From an uncultured Flavobacteriaceae bacterium (lineage in GTDB: Bacteria; Bacteroidota; Bacteroidia; Flavobacteriales; Flavobacteriaceae), in assembly GCA_947494565.1 (NCBI GenBank), contig CANLVG010000006.1:186001-250000 (forward strand): DNA of 64,000 nucleotides. The letters run 5' to 3'. The translations under genes and the position numbers were made by a program. Positions 27,910-36,346 of the stretch are shown piece by piece. Numbering within the stretch: the stretch's first letter is position 1; each line of letters begins with the position of its first letter. The notes below the pieces were generated by a model. It was not told the DNA's origin. It did no database searches and was given only the letters and a program-made list of their open reading frames with translations.

Positions 27910-28742
27910 TCTTCATAAGGAATCACTAAAAATGGAATGTCAAGATCAAAGGCTATTCGTTTGATGACCGGTTCTCGGCTTATTTTTTCGAGAAAACTAT
28001 GTTCGTAGTTGACCATGACGAGCAGGTCTATGTTCATCTCTTCTAAAAAGCCTTGAATTGCGGTAGCTTTACTCTTGAATAAGGGCATCCAATTTAAGGT
28101 GTGGTCGAAATCGGAGAAATAATCCAAGAAGAGCCCTCGATTCATATGTTGTGTCTCAGTGAAAGTTTCCTCCTCATTAATATGCATGATTCGTATTTTA
28201 CTATTGAATTGCCTTGCGATAAACCGCAACGGTTCTAAAAGTTCGACATCAAAATTGCTTTTGTAATCCGTAACAAAGGAAATAGCCTTGGGCGGGTTGA
28301 AATCTATCTCTTTGGGAATCGTCAGAATCGGACACTTTTTAATTCCACTAATAGCCCTAAGCACATTGCTCCCCAAAAAAATAGCTTTCATTTCTGAACA
28401 ACCACTGTTGCCCATTACAACAAGATCAATGTTTTTCTCTTGAATTGTTTCTTCTATGGCCACTACTAAATCACCCTGAACCGATAAGGTTTCGAAATCA
28501 TAATTGGAGTCGGGCCGATCCCTTTTGATTCTATGATATGTTTCGCGTAGCCCATCGATCGATTGGTCGGCCAACGCTTGTGATTCCAAGACGGCATCTT
28601 TTAGACCAGACAATACTGTATTCTCATCATACACGTGTAGTAGGTAAAATTTGCCTGGTGAGTCCCCAAGTAGTCGGGTAGCATGAAAAAGGGCATTGTA
28701 GGCATTGGACGAAAAATCAGTGGCAACTAGGATATTTTTCAT
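27906..28742 (-). CDS. Tandem-domain universal stress protein (Usp 2 of 5)
   Basis: A 278-aa protein with two Usp domains. The N-terminal domain opens ILVATDFSSNAYNALFHATRL and has the loop MGNSGCSE followed by FLGSNVLRA, a variant ATP loop in which the first Gly spacing is kept. The C-terminal domain ends DIPFLVIPYED and carries a MVNYEHSFLEK loop instead of a nucleotide motif. It is the third and last gene of an operon starting at 30457, with 6 bp to the preceding usp gene. Confidence 0.87.
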   Translation of the reverse strand: MKNILVATDFSSNAYNALFHATRLLGDSPGKFYLLHVYDENTVLSGLKDAVLESQALADQSIDGLRETYHRIKRDRPDSNYDFETLSVQGDLVVAIEETIQEKNIDLVVMGNSGCSEMKAIFLGSNVLRAISGIKKCPILTIPKEIDFNPPKAISFVTDYKSNFDVELLEPLRFIARQFNSKIRIMHINEEETFTETQHMNRGLFLDYFSDFDHTLNWMPLFKSKATAIQGFLEEMNIDLLVMVNYEHSFLEKISREPVIKRIAFDLDIPFLVIPYED

Positions 28743-28748
28743 TTTCTT

Positions 28749-29594
28749 TTATTTTTTAGGTTCGGGGATGACCATAAACGGAATGGTGATATGAAAACCG
28801 ATTTTCTTGATGACAGGTTCGATAAAAAGACGCTCGAAAAAAGTGTGTTTGTTCTTTATCATCACCAATAGGTTCATCCGTTTTTTCAATTGAAAATTAT
28901 TGATGGCATCAATGATACCTTGGCTGGGCAGATCGTGGAACAAATGAGCGGTTTCCGCTAGTAGGTAATTTAGCTTCTGCTGGTTTTCTACTTGTTCTTC
29001 CGTTAATTCGTTACCCGTTGAAACATGCATCACCTCAATGCTCGAAATATGCTTTTTGGCAATGTCGAGTAGTTCCTGCAACTGCTCTTTTTCATAATCG
29101 ACCTCATAGTCCGTTGGAAACAGAATTTCTTTTGGGGTTTCATATTCGAATCCTGATGGAATAGCAATTACAGGGCAGGTGGCCTTTTTGATGAGGTGTA
29201 CGGTTTGTGTACCCAATAAAATTTCCTTGGCCCCGGTGGCACCCTTTGTGCCCATAACGACCAAGTCTGCATTCTCATTTTCGACAAGTTGTAGCACCTC
29301 GTTCACCAATAAGTTAAATGATGCATGTGGGACGAATAGATGTTTTGGATTATTGAATTGAGTCGTTAAAGTAGCTTGTAGTTCTTCCAATTGCATTAGC
29401 GCATTGGCCTGATATTCATCCCCTAATGGTATTTGTCCTGGATTTCCCAACATATATTCAGGCTGATAAACGACTGGTGTATAGGTATGGACTAGATAAA
29501 AAACGCATTCTTCATCTGTAAATAGTTTCATGGCATATTCGCATGCATTGTAAGCATTTCGCGAAAAATCAGTAGGCAAGAGTATTTTTTTCAT
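28749..29594 (-). CDS. Tandem-domain universal stress protein (Usp 3 of 5)
   Basis: A 281-aa protein with two Usp domains. The N-terminal domain starts ILLPTDFSRNAYNACEYAMKL and has MGTKGATGAKEILLGTQT, the ATP-binding loop with its G-x2-G-x9-G-T spacing. The C-terminal domain (about 150-281) has lost it (MIKNKHTFFERLFIEPV). Gaps to neighbours are 6 and 17 bp, so it is the middle gene of a three-usp operon under operator C. Confidence 0.88.
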   Translation of the reverse strand: MKKILLPTDFSRNAYNACEYAMKLFTDEECVFYLVHTYTPVVYQPEYMLGNPGQIPLGDEYQANALMQLEELQATLTTQFNNPKHLFVPHASFNLLVNEVLQLVENENADLVVMGTKGATGAKEILLGTQTVHLIKKATCPVIAIPSGFEYETPKEILFPTDYEVDYEKEQLQELLDIAKKHISSIEVMHVSTGNELTEEQVENQQKLNYLLAETAHLFHDLPSQGIIDAINNFQLKKRMNLLVMIKNKHTFFERLFIEPVIKKIGFHITIPFMVIPEPKK

Positions 29595-29611
29595 AATAGG
29601 TTCAATTAATT

Positions 29612-30457
29612 TTATCTTGAAATGTTCTGTAACACCAAAAAAGGAATCTCAAGATGTAATCCGATTTTGTCAATAGTGGACTGATATAGCATGTCTTCCA
29701 TATAGGAATGTCTTGAGTTGACGATGACCAATAAGTCGATTTTCTTGTCAACGATATGTTTTGTAATGGCATCGGTTTTTTCAGCGTCTACGGTAGTTTC
29801 AAAAGTCAACTTCGCCTTCATCAAACAACTTTCAAGAAAGAACTTGTTATCTGCCTGGCGCGTTGAAAGTTCTTTGATAGGATTGATGTATAAAAAATGA
29901 ATTGTAGATCGAAAAGAACCGCTCATCTGCCCAAGCAGTTTCAATTCCCTTCGCTTGTAAGGCACCAGGTAATCGGTGGGAAATAAAACTTCTCTTGGCG
30001 CATTGTATTCATATTTTTCAGGAATGGCCAGTACAGGGCAATGCACATATTTAAGTACTTGTAATGTATTGCTTCCGAAGTTTAAGGTCCGATCATTGGT
30101 CTTTCCCCGGGTTCCCATAACCACAATATCAAGGTTTTCCCTTTTTGTCCATTCATTGACTTCATCTACTAGGGCACCAAAGGCTGCCACGGTTTTATAC
30201 TTGTGCTTCGGGTTTGGGGCGTAGCGCTTGACTTCGTGTAACAACTTTTTTAATTGAGCTTCTACGTAGTGGGTGGTCGTTTCTTTGAGCTCTTCCAAAA
30301 AACTGCGATTTGATTTGATATCTTGATCGTAAACTTCATCGGCATACGCGTGTAAAATCAGGAACTCACTTTTTTCATATTTGAATACCTGGCAAGCATA
30401 TTTCAGGGCATTAAAAGCATTATCTGAAAAATCCGTTGGTATCAAAACCCTTCTCAT
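29612..30457 (-). CDS. Tandem-domain universal stress protein (Usp 4 of 5)
   Basis: A 281-aa protein with two Usp domains. The first starts VLIPTDFSDNAFNALKYACQV with the loop MGTRGKTNDRTLNFGSNT; the second ends EIPFLVLQN and contains VNSRHSYMEDML. It is the first gene of the three-usp operon. Operator C (30505-30518) and a perfect minus-strand TAATTTTG box from 30482 lie upstream, and the same operator also faces trxA in the opposite direction. Confidence 0.88.
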   Translation of the reverse strand: MRRVLIPTDFSDNAFNALKYACQVFKYEKSEFLILHAYADEVYDQDIKSNRSFLEELKETTTHYVEAQLKKLLHEVKRYAPNPKHKYKTVAAFGALVDEVNEWTKRENLDIVVMGTRGKTNDRTLNFGSNTLQVLKYVHCPVLAIPEKYEYNAPREVLFPTDYLVPYKRRELKLLGQMSGSFRSTIHFLYINPIKELSTRQADNKFFLESCLMKAKLTFETTVDAEKTDAITKHIVDKKIDLLVIVNSRHSYMEDMLYQSTIDKIGLHLEIPFLVLQNISR

Positions 30458-30504
30458 GATATTTAGTTTTGAACCAAAATTAAGGGCCGTTGCTTCTTTA
30501 AACC

Positions 30505-30518
30505 ATGATATCCGTCAG
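30505..30518. promoter_or_regulatory. FNR/CRP-type operator C, shared by the usp operon and trxA
   Basis: ATGATATCCGTCAG fits ATGAY-N4-RTCAK. On the minus strand TAATTTTG starts at 30482 (29.5 bp from the centre) for the usp operon. On the plus strand TATTTTCG starts at 30540 (28.5 bp) for trxA. Both place the operator near -41.5, so one site could activate both units. Confidence 0.7.
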
Positions 30519-30568
30519 TTACAACGGTTCAGGATTTCTTATTTTCGCAGAACTGCAATTTTAGAGTG

Positions 30569-30868
30569 ATGAAGAGTACTTTTGACAAAATCATAAAAAC
30601 GGATACCCCTGTTCTGGTAGATTTTTTTGCAGATTGGTGCGGACCGTGTAAAATGCTGGCGCCCATTCTAAAAGAAGTAAAGGATGAACTTGGGGCCGCT
30701 GTAAAAATCGTGAAAATCGATGTGGACAAAAACCAATCTTTAGCGCAGAACTATCAGGTTAGGGGAGTGCCCACAATGTTGCTTTTTAAGAATGGTAAGC
30801 TTGCATGGCGACAATCTGGAGTGGTACAAAAGAACGATATCATAAGCGTAATCAAAGCATATTTGTAG
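30569..30868 (+). CDS. trxA: Thioredoxin
   Basis: A 99-aa thioredoxin without a signal peptide. The active site is WCGPC (C24, C27), followed by KMLAPILKEV and the cis-proline loop VRGVPTMLLFKNG. The ATG at 30569 is preferred to the GTG one codon earlier. It reduces protein disulphides in the cytoplasm. It is divergent from the usp operon across operator C and convergent with the ClbS/DfsB-like gene, whose stop is 2 bp away. This looks like a stress-regulated thioredoxin rather than the housekeeping copy, judged by context only. Confidence 0.93.
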   Translation: MKSTFDKIIKTDTPVLVDFFADWCGPCKMLAPILKEVKDELGAAVKIVKIDVDKNQSLAQNYQVRGVPTMLLFKNGKLAWRQSGVVQKNDIISVIKAYL

Positions 30869-30870
30869 CG

Positions 30871-31377
30871 CTAGGCTGCTTCCTTCATACATTTTTTGAT
30901 CAATTTGTAGGCCCAATCATAATGACTTGAGGTAGCCGAGATGAGGTACGCGGCCAATGAGGTGCTGCCCGTCCAGATGTATTTTTTCTTTTCGAAAAGA
31001 TCGGCATCCGAATGCTTTTCAATTCGATTTTGAAGGGTTTGGAAGGAACTGTCCAATAGTGCCCTTGCCTCGTTCAAAGAAATGTTGGTATACTTCTCTT
31101 GAATCTTGCGATTTAAATCGGGTAACGTTTTCCAAGTATACCCCTCGCTCGGCATGGTAGGCATGATACCGGCCATCCCAACTTGATACCATTCTAGAAA
31201 CATAAGGTGCCAATGATGCAAATGCGCTATGACATCTCGTATGTTTCTGTTCAGATACCCTTTGGGAAATTCATTTCGATACTGGTTCTCAGGTAACGAA
31301 TCAATATGGTCCATAAGTCTCTTGTAATTCTTTTGACTTAAGGAAAGTAGCGCTGATTTGGTTTTAGGTCTTGGCAT
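30871..31377 (-). CDS. ClbS/DfsB-family four-helix-bundle protein
   Basis: A 168-aa protein of the ClbS/DfsB (DUF1706) family within the DinB-like fold. Typical segments are RDVIAHLHHWHLMFLEWY, PSEGYTWKTLPDLNRKI and YIWTGSTSLAAYLISATSSHYDWA. ClbS hydrolyses colibactin and DfsB-like proteins are poorly known, so the substrate here is open. The upstream region, 15 bp before the start codon, consists of seven copies of a 7-bp repeat that could affect expression. No FNR-type site was seen. Confidence 0.8.
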   Translation of the reverse strand: MPRPKTKSALLSLSQKNYKRLMDHIDSLPENQYRNEFPKGYLNRNIRDVIAHLHHWHLMFLEWYQVGMAGIMPTMPSEGYTWKTLPDLNRKIQEKYTNISLNEARALLDSSFQTLQNRIEKHSDADLFEKKKYIWTGSTSLAAYLISATSSHYDWAYKLIKKCMKEAA

Positions 31378-31392
31378 TTTTAATTGGATTAT

Positions 31393-31441
31393 TTTACGCT
31401 TTACGCTTTACGCTTTACGCTTTGCGCTTTACGCTTTACGT
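31393..31441. repeat. Seven tandem copies of a heptamer (TTTACGC)
   Basis: Starting at 31393: four exact TTTACGC units, one TTTGCGC, one TTTACGC and one TTTACGT. It sits in the 5' region of the ClbS/DfsB-like gene (minus strand, starting 31377). Slippage would change promoter or leader length by 7 bp per unit. Confidence 0.9.
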
Positions 31442-31588
31442 CTACGTTTTGTACTACACCTTGTAAGTTTTTTTGTTATTTGCTTCGTGTTGCCGATTGG
31501 TCCGGGTTTGTCATTTCAATTTTTCGACTCTCATGGATTTTATGGAGTAAGGACACCAAATATACCTTCTAAAGAGCGGCATTGATTT

Positions 31589-32428
31589 TTATTCATGCAG
31601 TACCAAAAAAGGTATTTCCGTATGATAACTTATTTCTTCCACTGCGGGTCGGAATAAGATCCGCTGGAAAAAATTCAAGTTTTTGGCCACCATGGCAATC
31701 ATGTCAATATCCCTACTTTCAGTGAAACACTGTACTGCAGTTTCTAATTTTGTACCGGTCAGGGAATGAAAACTATGGGCCACGTCCACCAGATAATCAT
31801 CTAAAAAATCCTTCTTTTCATTTTGCGATTCCGTTAGCTCTTCTCCTTTTTTTGAAATGTGTAAAATACGGATAATGGCGTTGTTCAGGGTAGCCACATG
31901 AATCAAGGTATCCAAGACGTTCACGTCGTAACTGATATGATAGTCCGTGGGGAACGCTATTTCTTTCGGATTGGAAAATACCGCGCCCTCAGGAACTGCC
32001 AACAATGGTCGTTTCACTTTAGTGATAACATCACCGGTATTACTGCCTATGGTGACCTTTTTCAATCCAGAAGCTCCTTTGGTTCCCATGATGATAAGGT
32101 CTATTTTCTTTTCTTCGGTTTCTCTTTTAATGGCATCTATGAAGTAGTCATGAATAGCAGATGTAACAAAAGTGTGCTTGGTGTTCAAAGGAAGTTTTTC
32201 AATGCGATTCAATAGTTCCTTCAATTCTTTTTTACTGTCCTCAAGTACATAGTCCTTGAAATTTTCAGCAGCACTACGTATCGCAGTTCCAGCCCCGGAA
32301 TAGGGAGGTATGGGATTGATATTGAGCAGATGGAAGGTGCATTTTGACTTCTTGAACAATTCAAGTCCGTACACAATGGCGTTCCATGCGTTTTTTGAAA
32401 AATCAGTAGGAATAAGAATTTGATTCAT
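31589..32428 (-). CDS. Tandem-domain universal stress protein (Usp 5 of 5)
   Basis: A 279-aa protein with two Usp domains. The N-terminal domain starts ILIPTDFSKNAWNAIVYGLEL and has MGTKGASGLKKVTIGSNT as ATP loop; the C-terminal domain ends EIPFLVLHE. It is separated from the other four by trxA and the ClbS-like gene and has its own promoter with operator D (32486-32499). The receiver-CRP regulator gene ends 84 bp upstream on the same strand. Confidence 0.88.
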   Translation of the reverse strand: MNQILIPTDFSKNAWNAIVYGLELFKKSKCTFHLLNINPIPPYSGAGTAIRSAAENFKDYVLEDSKKELKELLNRIEKLPLNTKHTFVTSAIHDYFIDAIKRETEEKKIDLIIMGTKGASGLKKVTIGSNTGDVITKVKRPLLAVPEGAVFSNPKEIAFPTDYHISYDVNVLDTLIHVATLNNAIIRILHISKKGEELTESQNEKKDFLDDYLVDVAHSFHSLTGTKLETAVQCFTESRDIDMIAMVAKNLNFFQRILFRPAVEEISYHTEIPFLVLHE

Positions 32429-32485
32429 GCCGGTTTGTTTAGTGGTTTACGGCATAAAATTAGAACCATCACCTGACCAATAAAA

Positions 32486-32499
32486 TGACGAAGGTCATA
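32486..32499 (-). promoter_or_regulatory. FNR/CRP-type operator D, promoter of Usp 5
   Basis: ATGACGAAGGTCAT is a perfect palindrome with 5-bp arms and a 4-bp centre. The -7-like box TAATTTTA starts at 32462 on the minus strand, 30.5 bp from the centre. Confidence 0.72.
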
Positions 32500-32511
32500 T
32501 TTGCACACGCT

Positions 32512-33564
32512 TCATGTGATTCGTTTTAAAGCGTTTACATCCATAATTTTAATGTTTCTATGATCGATACGTATGAGTCCCTCTTTCTTAAAGCTAGATA
32601 GCGTACGAATAAGTGTTTCTGTTGCCATACCGACGACACTGGCAAGATCACTTCGTAAAACATGAAGGTTATCGTCGGAATCTTTTTGCAGTTTTTCAGA
32701 GAACTTGAGAAGGGTAAGGGCCGTTTTTCTACGGACCGAACCGTAAGCCATTTCCAAGAGTTGTTCCTTTGCTTCCGACAGATACTCCGATAGGGCCTGC
32801 ATGAGTTCCATGGTCAAGGCATGGTTCTTTTCAAGAAGATTTTTGAGTTGCTCGGCCGAGATACTCATCATTTCGATCTCTTCCATGGCCGTTGCATATT
32901 CTTGATGAGGGGTGTTCTTAGTGAATGAGGTAAACCCGAAAAAGTCATCGGCCTTGTAGATGCCGGTAATCAATTCTTTACCCATTTCATCAAGTTTGTG
33001 GGTCTTCACGATTCCCTTGATAATGAGGTATACCCTGTTGGAATGCATACCTTCTCGATAAATACATTCCCCAGCCCCATAATTCAAGGCTTCACCGTGA
33101 TCATCGATGAAATTTTTGAGCTGATGAAGGCTGTGCAGTATAGGGTTCCGGTCGGAAGGTGCTGCTATGACGGTCTCTTTCGATTCTTTAAGAATGGCTA
33201 TTTTCGCCAATCGACTCTCTATGGCACCAATCAATTCTTGCTCTTCAAATGGTTTGGTGAGATAATCATCAGCACCGAGATTCATTCCCTTGCGAATATC
33301 TTTGCGTTCGGTCTTTGCGGATAGAAAAATAAAAGGAATACTTTTGGTACTTGAATTTTCCGATAACGCTTGCAGTACGCCATAGCCATCTAATTCGGGC
33401 ATCATAATATCGCAAACAATCACATCCGGTAGATAGTTTTGAGCTAGTACGACTCCTTTTTTACCGTCCGATGCGGTCTGTACTTCATAATTGGATAATT
33501 GCAATAGCTCCGCAGTCGTCTCTCGCAGTATGGTATCGTCTTCGATCAGTACTATTTTTTTCAT
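32512..33564 (-). CDS. Response regulator: receiver fused to a CRP/FNR-type DNA-binding module
   Basis: A 350-aa fusion. The receiver covers 1-122 (acidic pair Asp9/Asp10, phospho-acceptor Asp52 in VIVCDIMMPELDG, Lys in LTKPFEE). A cyclic-nucleotide-binding-type barrel covers about 150-270 (YGAGECIYREGM, RVYLIIKGIVK). A Crp-type winged helix covers about 285-345 (LRSDLASVVGMATETLIRTL). The recognition helix keeps Glu and Arg in E-x-x-x-R, the pair that reads the TGA half-site in CRP and FNR. No N-terminal Cys cluster for an iron-sulphur centre is seen, so it is not a classic FNR; phosphorylation probably supplies the signal. The partner kinase gene lies 123 bp upstream. Confidence 0.88.
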   Translation of the reverse strand: MKKIVLIEDDTILRETTAELLQLSNYEVQTASDGKKGVVLAQNYLPDVIVCDIMMPELDGYGVLQALSENSSTKSIPFIFLSAKTERKDIRKGMNLGADDYLTKPFEEQELIGAIESRLAKIAILKESKETVIAAPSDRNPILHSLHQLKNFIDDHGEALNYGAGECIYREGMHSNRVYLIIKGIVKTHKLDEMGKELITGIYKADDFFGFTSFTKNTPHQEYATAMEEIEMMSISAEQLKNLLEKNHALTMELMQALSEYLSEAKEQLLEMAYGSVRRKTALTLLKFSEKLQKDSDDNLHVLRSDLASVVGMATETLIRTLSSFKKEGLIRIDHRNIKIMDVNALKRIT

Positions 33565-33687
33565 CCCAGTTGTTTTATGCTATCCCATATATTTGAAACC
33601 TACGCCTTTTGCAATGTTGTAAAATGTATGTTTAAGTTCATTTCCGGTTGATCCGTTCTATTTTCAGGGTGCTTCCAAAGGCCTGGA

Positions 33688-34923
33688 TCAGCTGCCATTT
33701 GCATCTGCCAGGGGTAGGGTGACCGTGAACGTACTTCCCTTATTTTCATGGCTTACAAATGAAATGCTACCGTTTAAGTTCTCTAAGTGTCCCTTGATGA
33801 TGTGCAAACCAATGCCCGTTCCACTATTCAGTACGGCATTTTCAGCCCGAAAATAGCGTTCGAAAATGTGTCTTTGGTCTTTTTCGGGAATACCTATTCC
33901 TTGGTCGATTACGCTAAAAATAATTTGATTGGCGCCGAGTTCTATTTTAAGGTCAATAAGTGTATCTTCCGGAGAATACTTGATCGCATTGTGTAATAGA
34001 TTCGTTAAAACCAAGTTCACAATTTTCTCATCTTGGCGAATAATGACATCCTCTATATTTTGTGGATAGGTGATGCGCTGTCCGATTTTTAATAGCATGT
34101 TGGAGTTGTAAACAACTTCGTTGATCACCTTGCTTAACGAAAAATCGGTAAACCTGTAGACCTCTTTCCCTTCCCTCAAACGTTCAATGGAAAGAAAATC
34201 GGTAAGAATGGTATTCAATCGCTTTACCTCGCCAATAATGGTCTTAAGGTGCTTATCTCTTTTTTCTTGTTGCTCCTCTTTTTTGTATTTGCCTACCAGG
34301 GTAGCCGAGGTCATAATTCCGCTCAAAGGGGTTTTGAATTCGTGCGAAACCAACGAAAGAAATTTAGTCTTCAATTCATTGAGTTCCCTTTCCTTTTGCA
34401 ATGCGTTCTTTATTTTTTTCTCAGCAGATACCCTTAACTTGATTTCTTTTTTGAGTTCGGCCACGGTGTCTCTTAATTCTACCGTTCGCTTCTTTATTTT
34501 TTTCTCCAAGTTTGCATTGAGCTCATGTATTTCGCGCTCCCTTTCCTTGACATCGGTAATGTCGATGATAAGTGCCATGACGTAGGAGTTTCCATAAAGC
34601 GAAAACGGATTGAGTCCTATTTCCAACGGAAACTGCTCCTTGTTTTTTCGCAACCCGAATAACTCACGTCCATGAGCCATTCTTCGTTTGTTTCTGTTTT
34701 TGTGATATTGTGCGACGTGCTTTTTGTGGAATTCGTGGTGAGAAGGTGGGAGTAAGATGTCTAAAGAACTTCCTTTGAGTTCATCAGTCTCATAACCGAA
34801 CATTTCGTTTGTTCTACTATTGGTCGCTACGATAATCTGATCTTTGTTGACGACTAATATCCCTTCGGATACTGCCTCCGAAAGTAAATTGAATATGTTG
34901 CTATTCTGATCGAAAACCCTCAT
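33688..34923 (-). CDS. PAS-domain sensor histidine kinase, possibly FixL-like
   Basis: A 411-aa soluble kinase. A PAS domain covers about 8-125, a coiled coil about 125-185, HisKA about 186-250 with phospho-acceptor His194 (LVSHEFKTPLSG) and HATPase about 295-405 (NLLHNAIKYSP, DQGIGIPEKDQ, GTGIGLHI). No membrane helix is present. The stretch LPPSHHEFHKKHVAQY lines up with the FixL haem-pocket helix, placing His66 at the proximal haem ligand, and Arg86 (HGREL) falls at the Arg that contacts oxygen. That stretch is also common in haem-free PAS domains, so haem binding is a hypothesis. Operator E lies 160 bp upstream of the start. Confidence 0.87.
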   Translation of the reverse strand: MRVFDQNSNIFNLLSEAVSEGILVVNKDQIIVATNSRTNEMFGYETDELKGSSLDILLPPSHHEFHKKHVAQYHKNRNKRRMAHGRELFGLRKNKEQFPLEIGLNPFSLYGNSYVMALIIDITDVKEREREIHELNANLEKKIKKRTVELRDTVAELKKEIKLRVSAEKKIKNALQKERELNELKTKFLSLVSHEFKTPLSGIMTSATLVGKYKKEEQQEKRDKHLKTIIGEVKRLNTILTDFLSIERLREGKEVYRFTDFSLSKVINEVVYNSNMLLKIGQRITYPQNIEDVIIRQDEKIVNLVLTNLLHNAIKYSPEDTLIDLKIELGANQIIFSVIDQGIGIPEKDQRHIFERYFRAENAVLNSGTGIGLHIIKGHLENLNGSISFVSHENKGSTFTVTLPLADANGS

Positions 34924-35275
34924 TTTTCTTTCGAGTTTCTTTTACGTTTACTTCATCTATTTGAAGCCTACTTTTTTATGGTTTGATTCCTTACCGATAT
35001 CTAAATGACAAAAATTCAGAGCATGCTATGCCATGTATTCCAATAAAAAATGGAAAGATGAAGCAAAACGGGCGTAAAGCACATGACCAAGGTCATAGGT
35101 GCCTATGGTATTACCAAATTGCTTTTAACTACAAACGGGAGAGTTGACTTTACGGGACTATCCTGTTACAAGGCTATTTTTTTGGTGGTTGACCAAGTAT
35201 AAAGATAAGAAAGTAGGATGACAAATAACGCTTTGATTTTGTGCCAATTCGTTGTTGTGGGATTCTTTTTTTGTG
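34924..35275. other. Intergenic region upstream of the PAS kinase
   Basis: 352 bp between two minus-strand genes. Apart from operator E (35083-35096) it shows nothing recognisable: no ORF and no strong hairpin. If operator E marks the promoter, the kinase mRNA has a leader of about 125 nt. Confidence 0.45.
35083..35096 (-). promoter_or_regulatory. FNR/CRP-type operator E, PAS kinase promoter
   Basis: ATGACCAAGGTCAT is a perfect palindrome with a 4-bp centre. A weak -7-like sequence (CATCTTTC, from 35060 on the minus strand) is 29.5 bp away. It would make the kinase-regulator unit self-controlled. Confidence 0.62.
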
Positions 35276-36235
35276 TCATAATTTGCGCCAGGCCAGTGCC
35301 GCAGGTCCCAAAACCGAGTTGTTTCCCGGACTGTCTGAAATCAATACCTTTACCTTTCCCCTGTAGGCCTCGAAAAGGTGTTGTTCCATGCTTCTGACAG
35401 TAGGTGTAACCAAGATTTCCCCTGCTTTACTCAGCCCGCCCAGTAAGATAAAAGCCTCTGGATCCAAGTGTGCGGCAGTGTCCGCCATTTGTACCCCGAG
35501 CGTTTCAGCCGTTTGTTTAAAGGCTTTTAGCGCAATGGGGTCACCCTGAAGCGCGGCATCTGAGATAAGCTCACCAGTCATGTCATCAAAACTAATACGG
35601 CGCAACGAAGAATCGTCGCGCATTTCGGCAATAAGTTCAAAAATAGTGCGTCGTATACCCGTTACCGAAACATAGGTTTCCAAACACCCTTGTAGTCCAC
35701 AGTTACATTGTCTTGCATTTGGGCTCGAATCTACGTTTACATGTCCTAGCTCACCCGCCATTCCATGTTGGCCTATCAATAAATTACCATTTGAAATAAT
35801 TCCGCTGCCAAGTCCTGTTCCTAAAGTGAGTACCACGAAGTTTTTCATTTCCTTTCCCAGTCCGAACTCTAGTTCGCCAACTGCTGATGCATTGGCGTCG
35901 TTGGCAAGCGCTATGGGTACTCGGTATACTTCTTTCAGCGATGCTGCCAAAGGCACTATAGTGCCCCATCGAAAGTTAGGGGGATTTTCCATTGCCCCAG
36001 AATAAGGATTAGCATTTGGCGCACCAACACCAATTCCCATAAGTTCCTGATTTGTTTTTTTCTGAGATTGAAGAGCTTCAATTTCAATTTGGAGCCGCTG
36101 AAAGAAATCGGCGAAGGCTCCCTTGGCACCTGTTTTGAATGTTGTACTATTGAGAATCTGACCGGAAGAATCGACCAAACCAAGCTTGGTATAGGTACCG
36201 CCAATATCAATGCCCAAAACAACGCCCTTTTTCAT
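35276..36235 (-). CDS. ROK-family sugar kinase (glucokinase-like)
   Basis: A 319-aa ROK kinase. It has the phosphate loop GIDIGGTYTKLGLVD near the N-terminus, the catalytic Asp in ALANDANASAVGE, the second phosphate motif TLGTGLGSGII and the zinc-binding C-x-C-G-x2-G-C-x-E signature (CNCGLQGCLE). It phosphorylates glucose or another free hexose; the sugar cannot be deduced. It has no HTH, so it is an enzyme and not a ROK repressor. Divergent from the HMA-like gene across operator F, it appears to be part of the FNR-type regulon, which suggests fermentative glucose use. Confidence 0.9.
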   Translation of the reverse strand: MKKGVVLGIDIGGTYTKLGLVDSSGQILNSTTFKTGAKGAFADFFQRLQIEIEALQSQKKTNQELMGIGVGAPNANPYSGAMENPPNFRWGTIVPLAASLKEVYRVPIALANDANASAVGELEFGLGKEMKNFVVLTLGTGLGSGIISNGNLLIGQHGMAGELGHVNVDSSPNARQCNCGLQGCLETYVSVTGIRRTIFELIAEMRDDSSLRRISFDDMTGELISDAALQGDPIALKAFKQTAETLGVQMADTAAHLDPEAFILLGGLSKAGEILVTPTVRSMEQHLFEAYRGKVKVLISDSPGNNSVLGPAALAWRKL

Positions 36236-36281
36236 AGTTTCAATAAACGAACAAAGTAATTGAAAAATCCGTTTGCCTTAC

Positions 36282-36295
36282 ATGATAAAAATCAT
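36282..36295. promoter_or_regulatory. FNR/CRP-type operator F, shared by the ROK kinase and HMA-like genes
   Basis: ATGATAAAAATCAT is a perfect palindrome. On the plus strand a perfect TAAATTTG box starts at 36318 (29.5 bp from the centre) for the 36347 gene. On the minus strand TTACTTTG starts at 36259 (29.5 bp, TTTG in register) for the ROK gene. Confidence 0.75.
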
Positions 36296-36346
36296 TTCGT
36301 TCGGATGATGCTATGGCTAAATTTGATTTATTGAACACCAGAAGCT

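Noticed and set aside
31393-31441. Heptamer array considered as a CRISPR
   Set aside because: Units are 7 bp with no spacers and no cas genes nearby.
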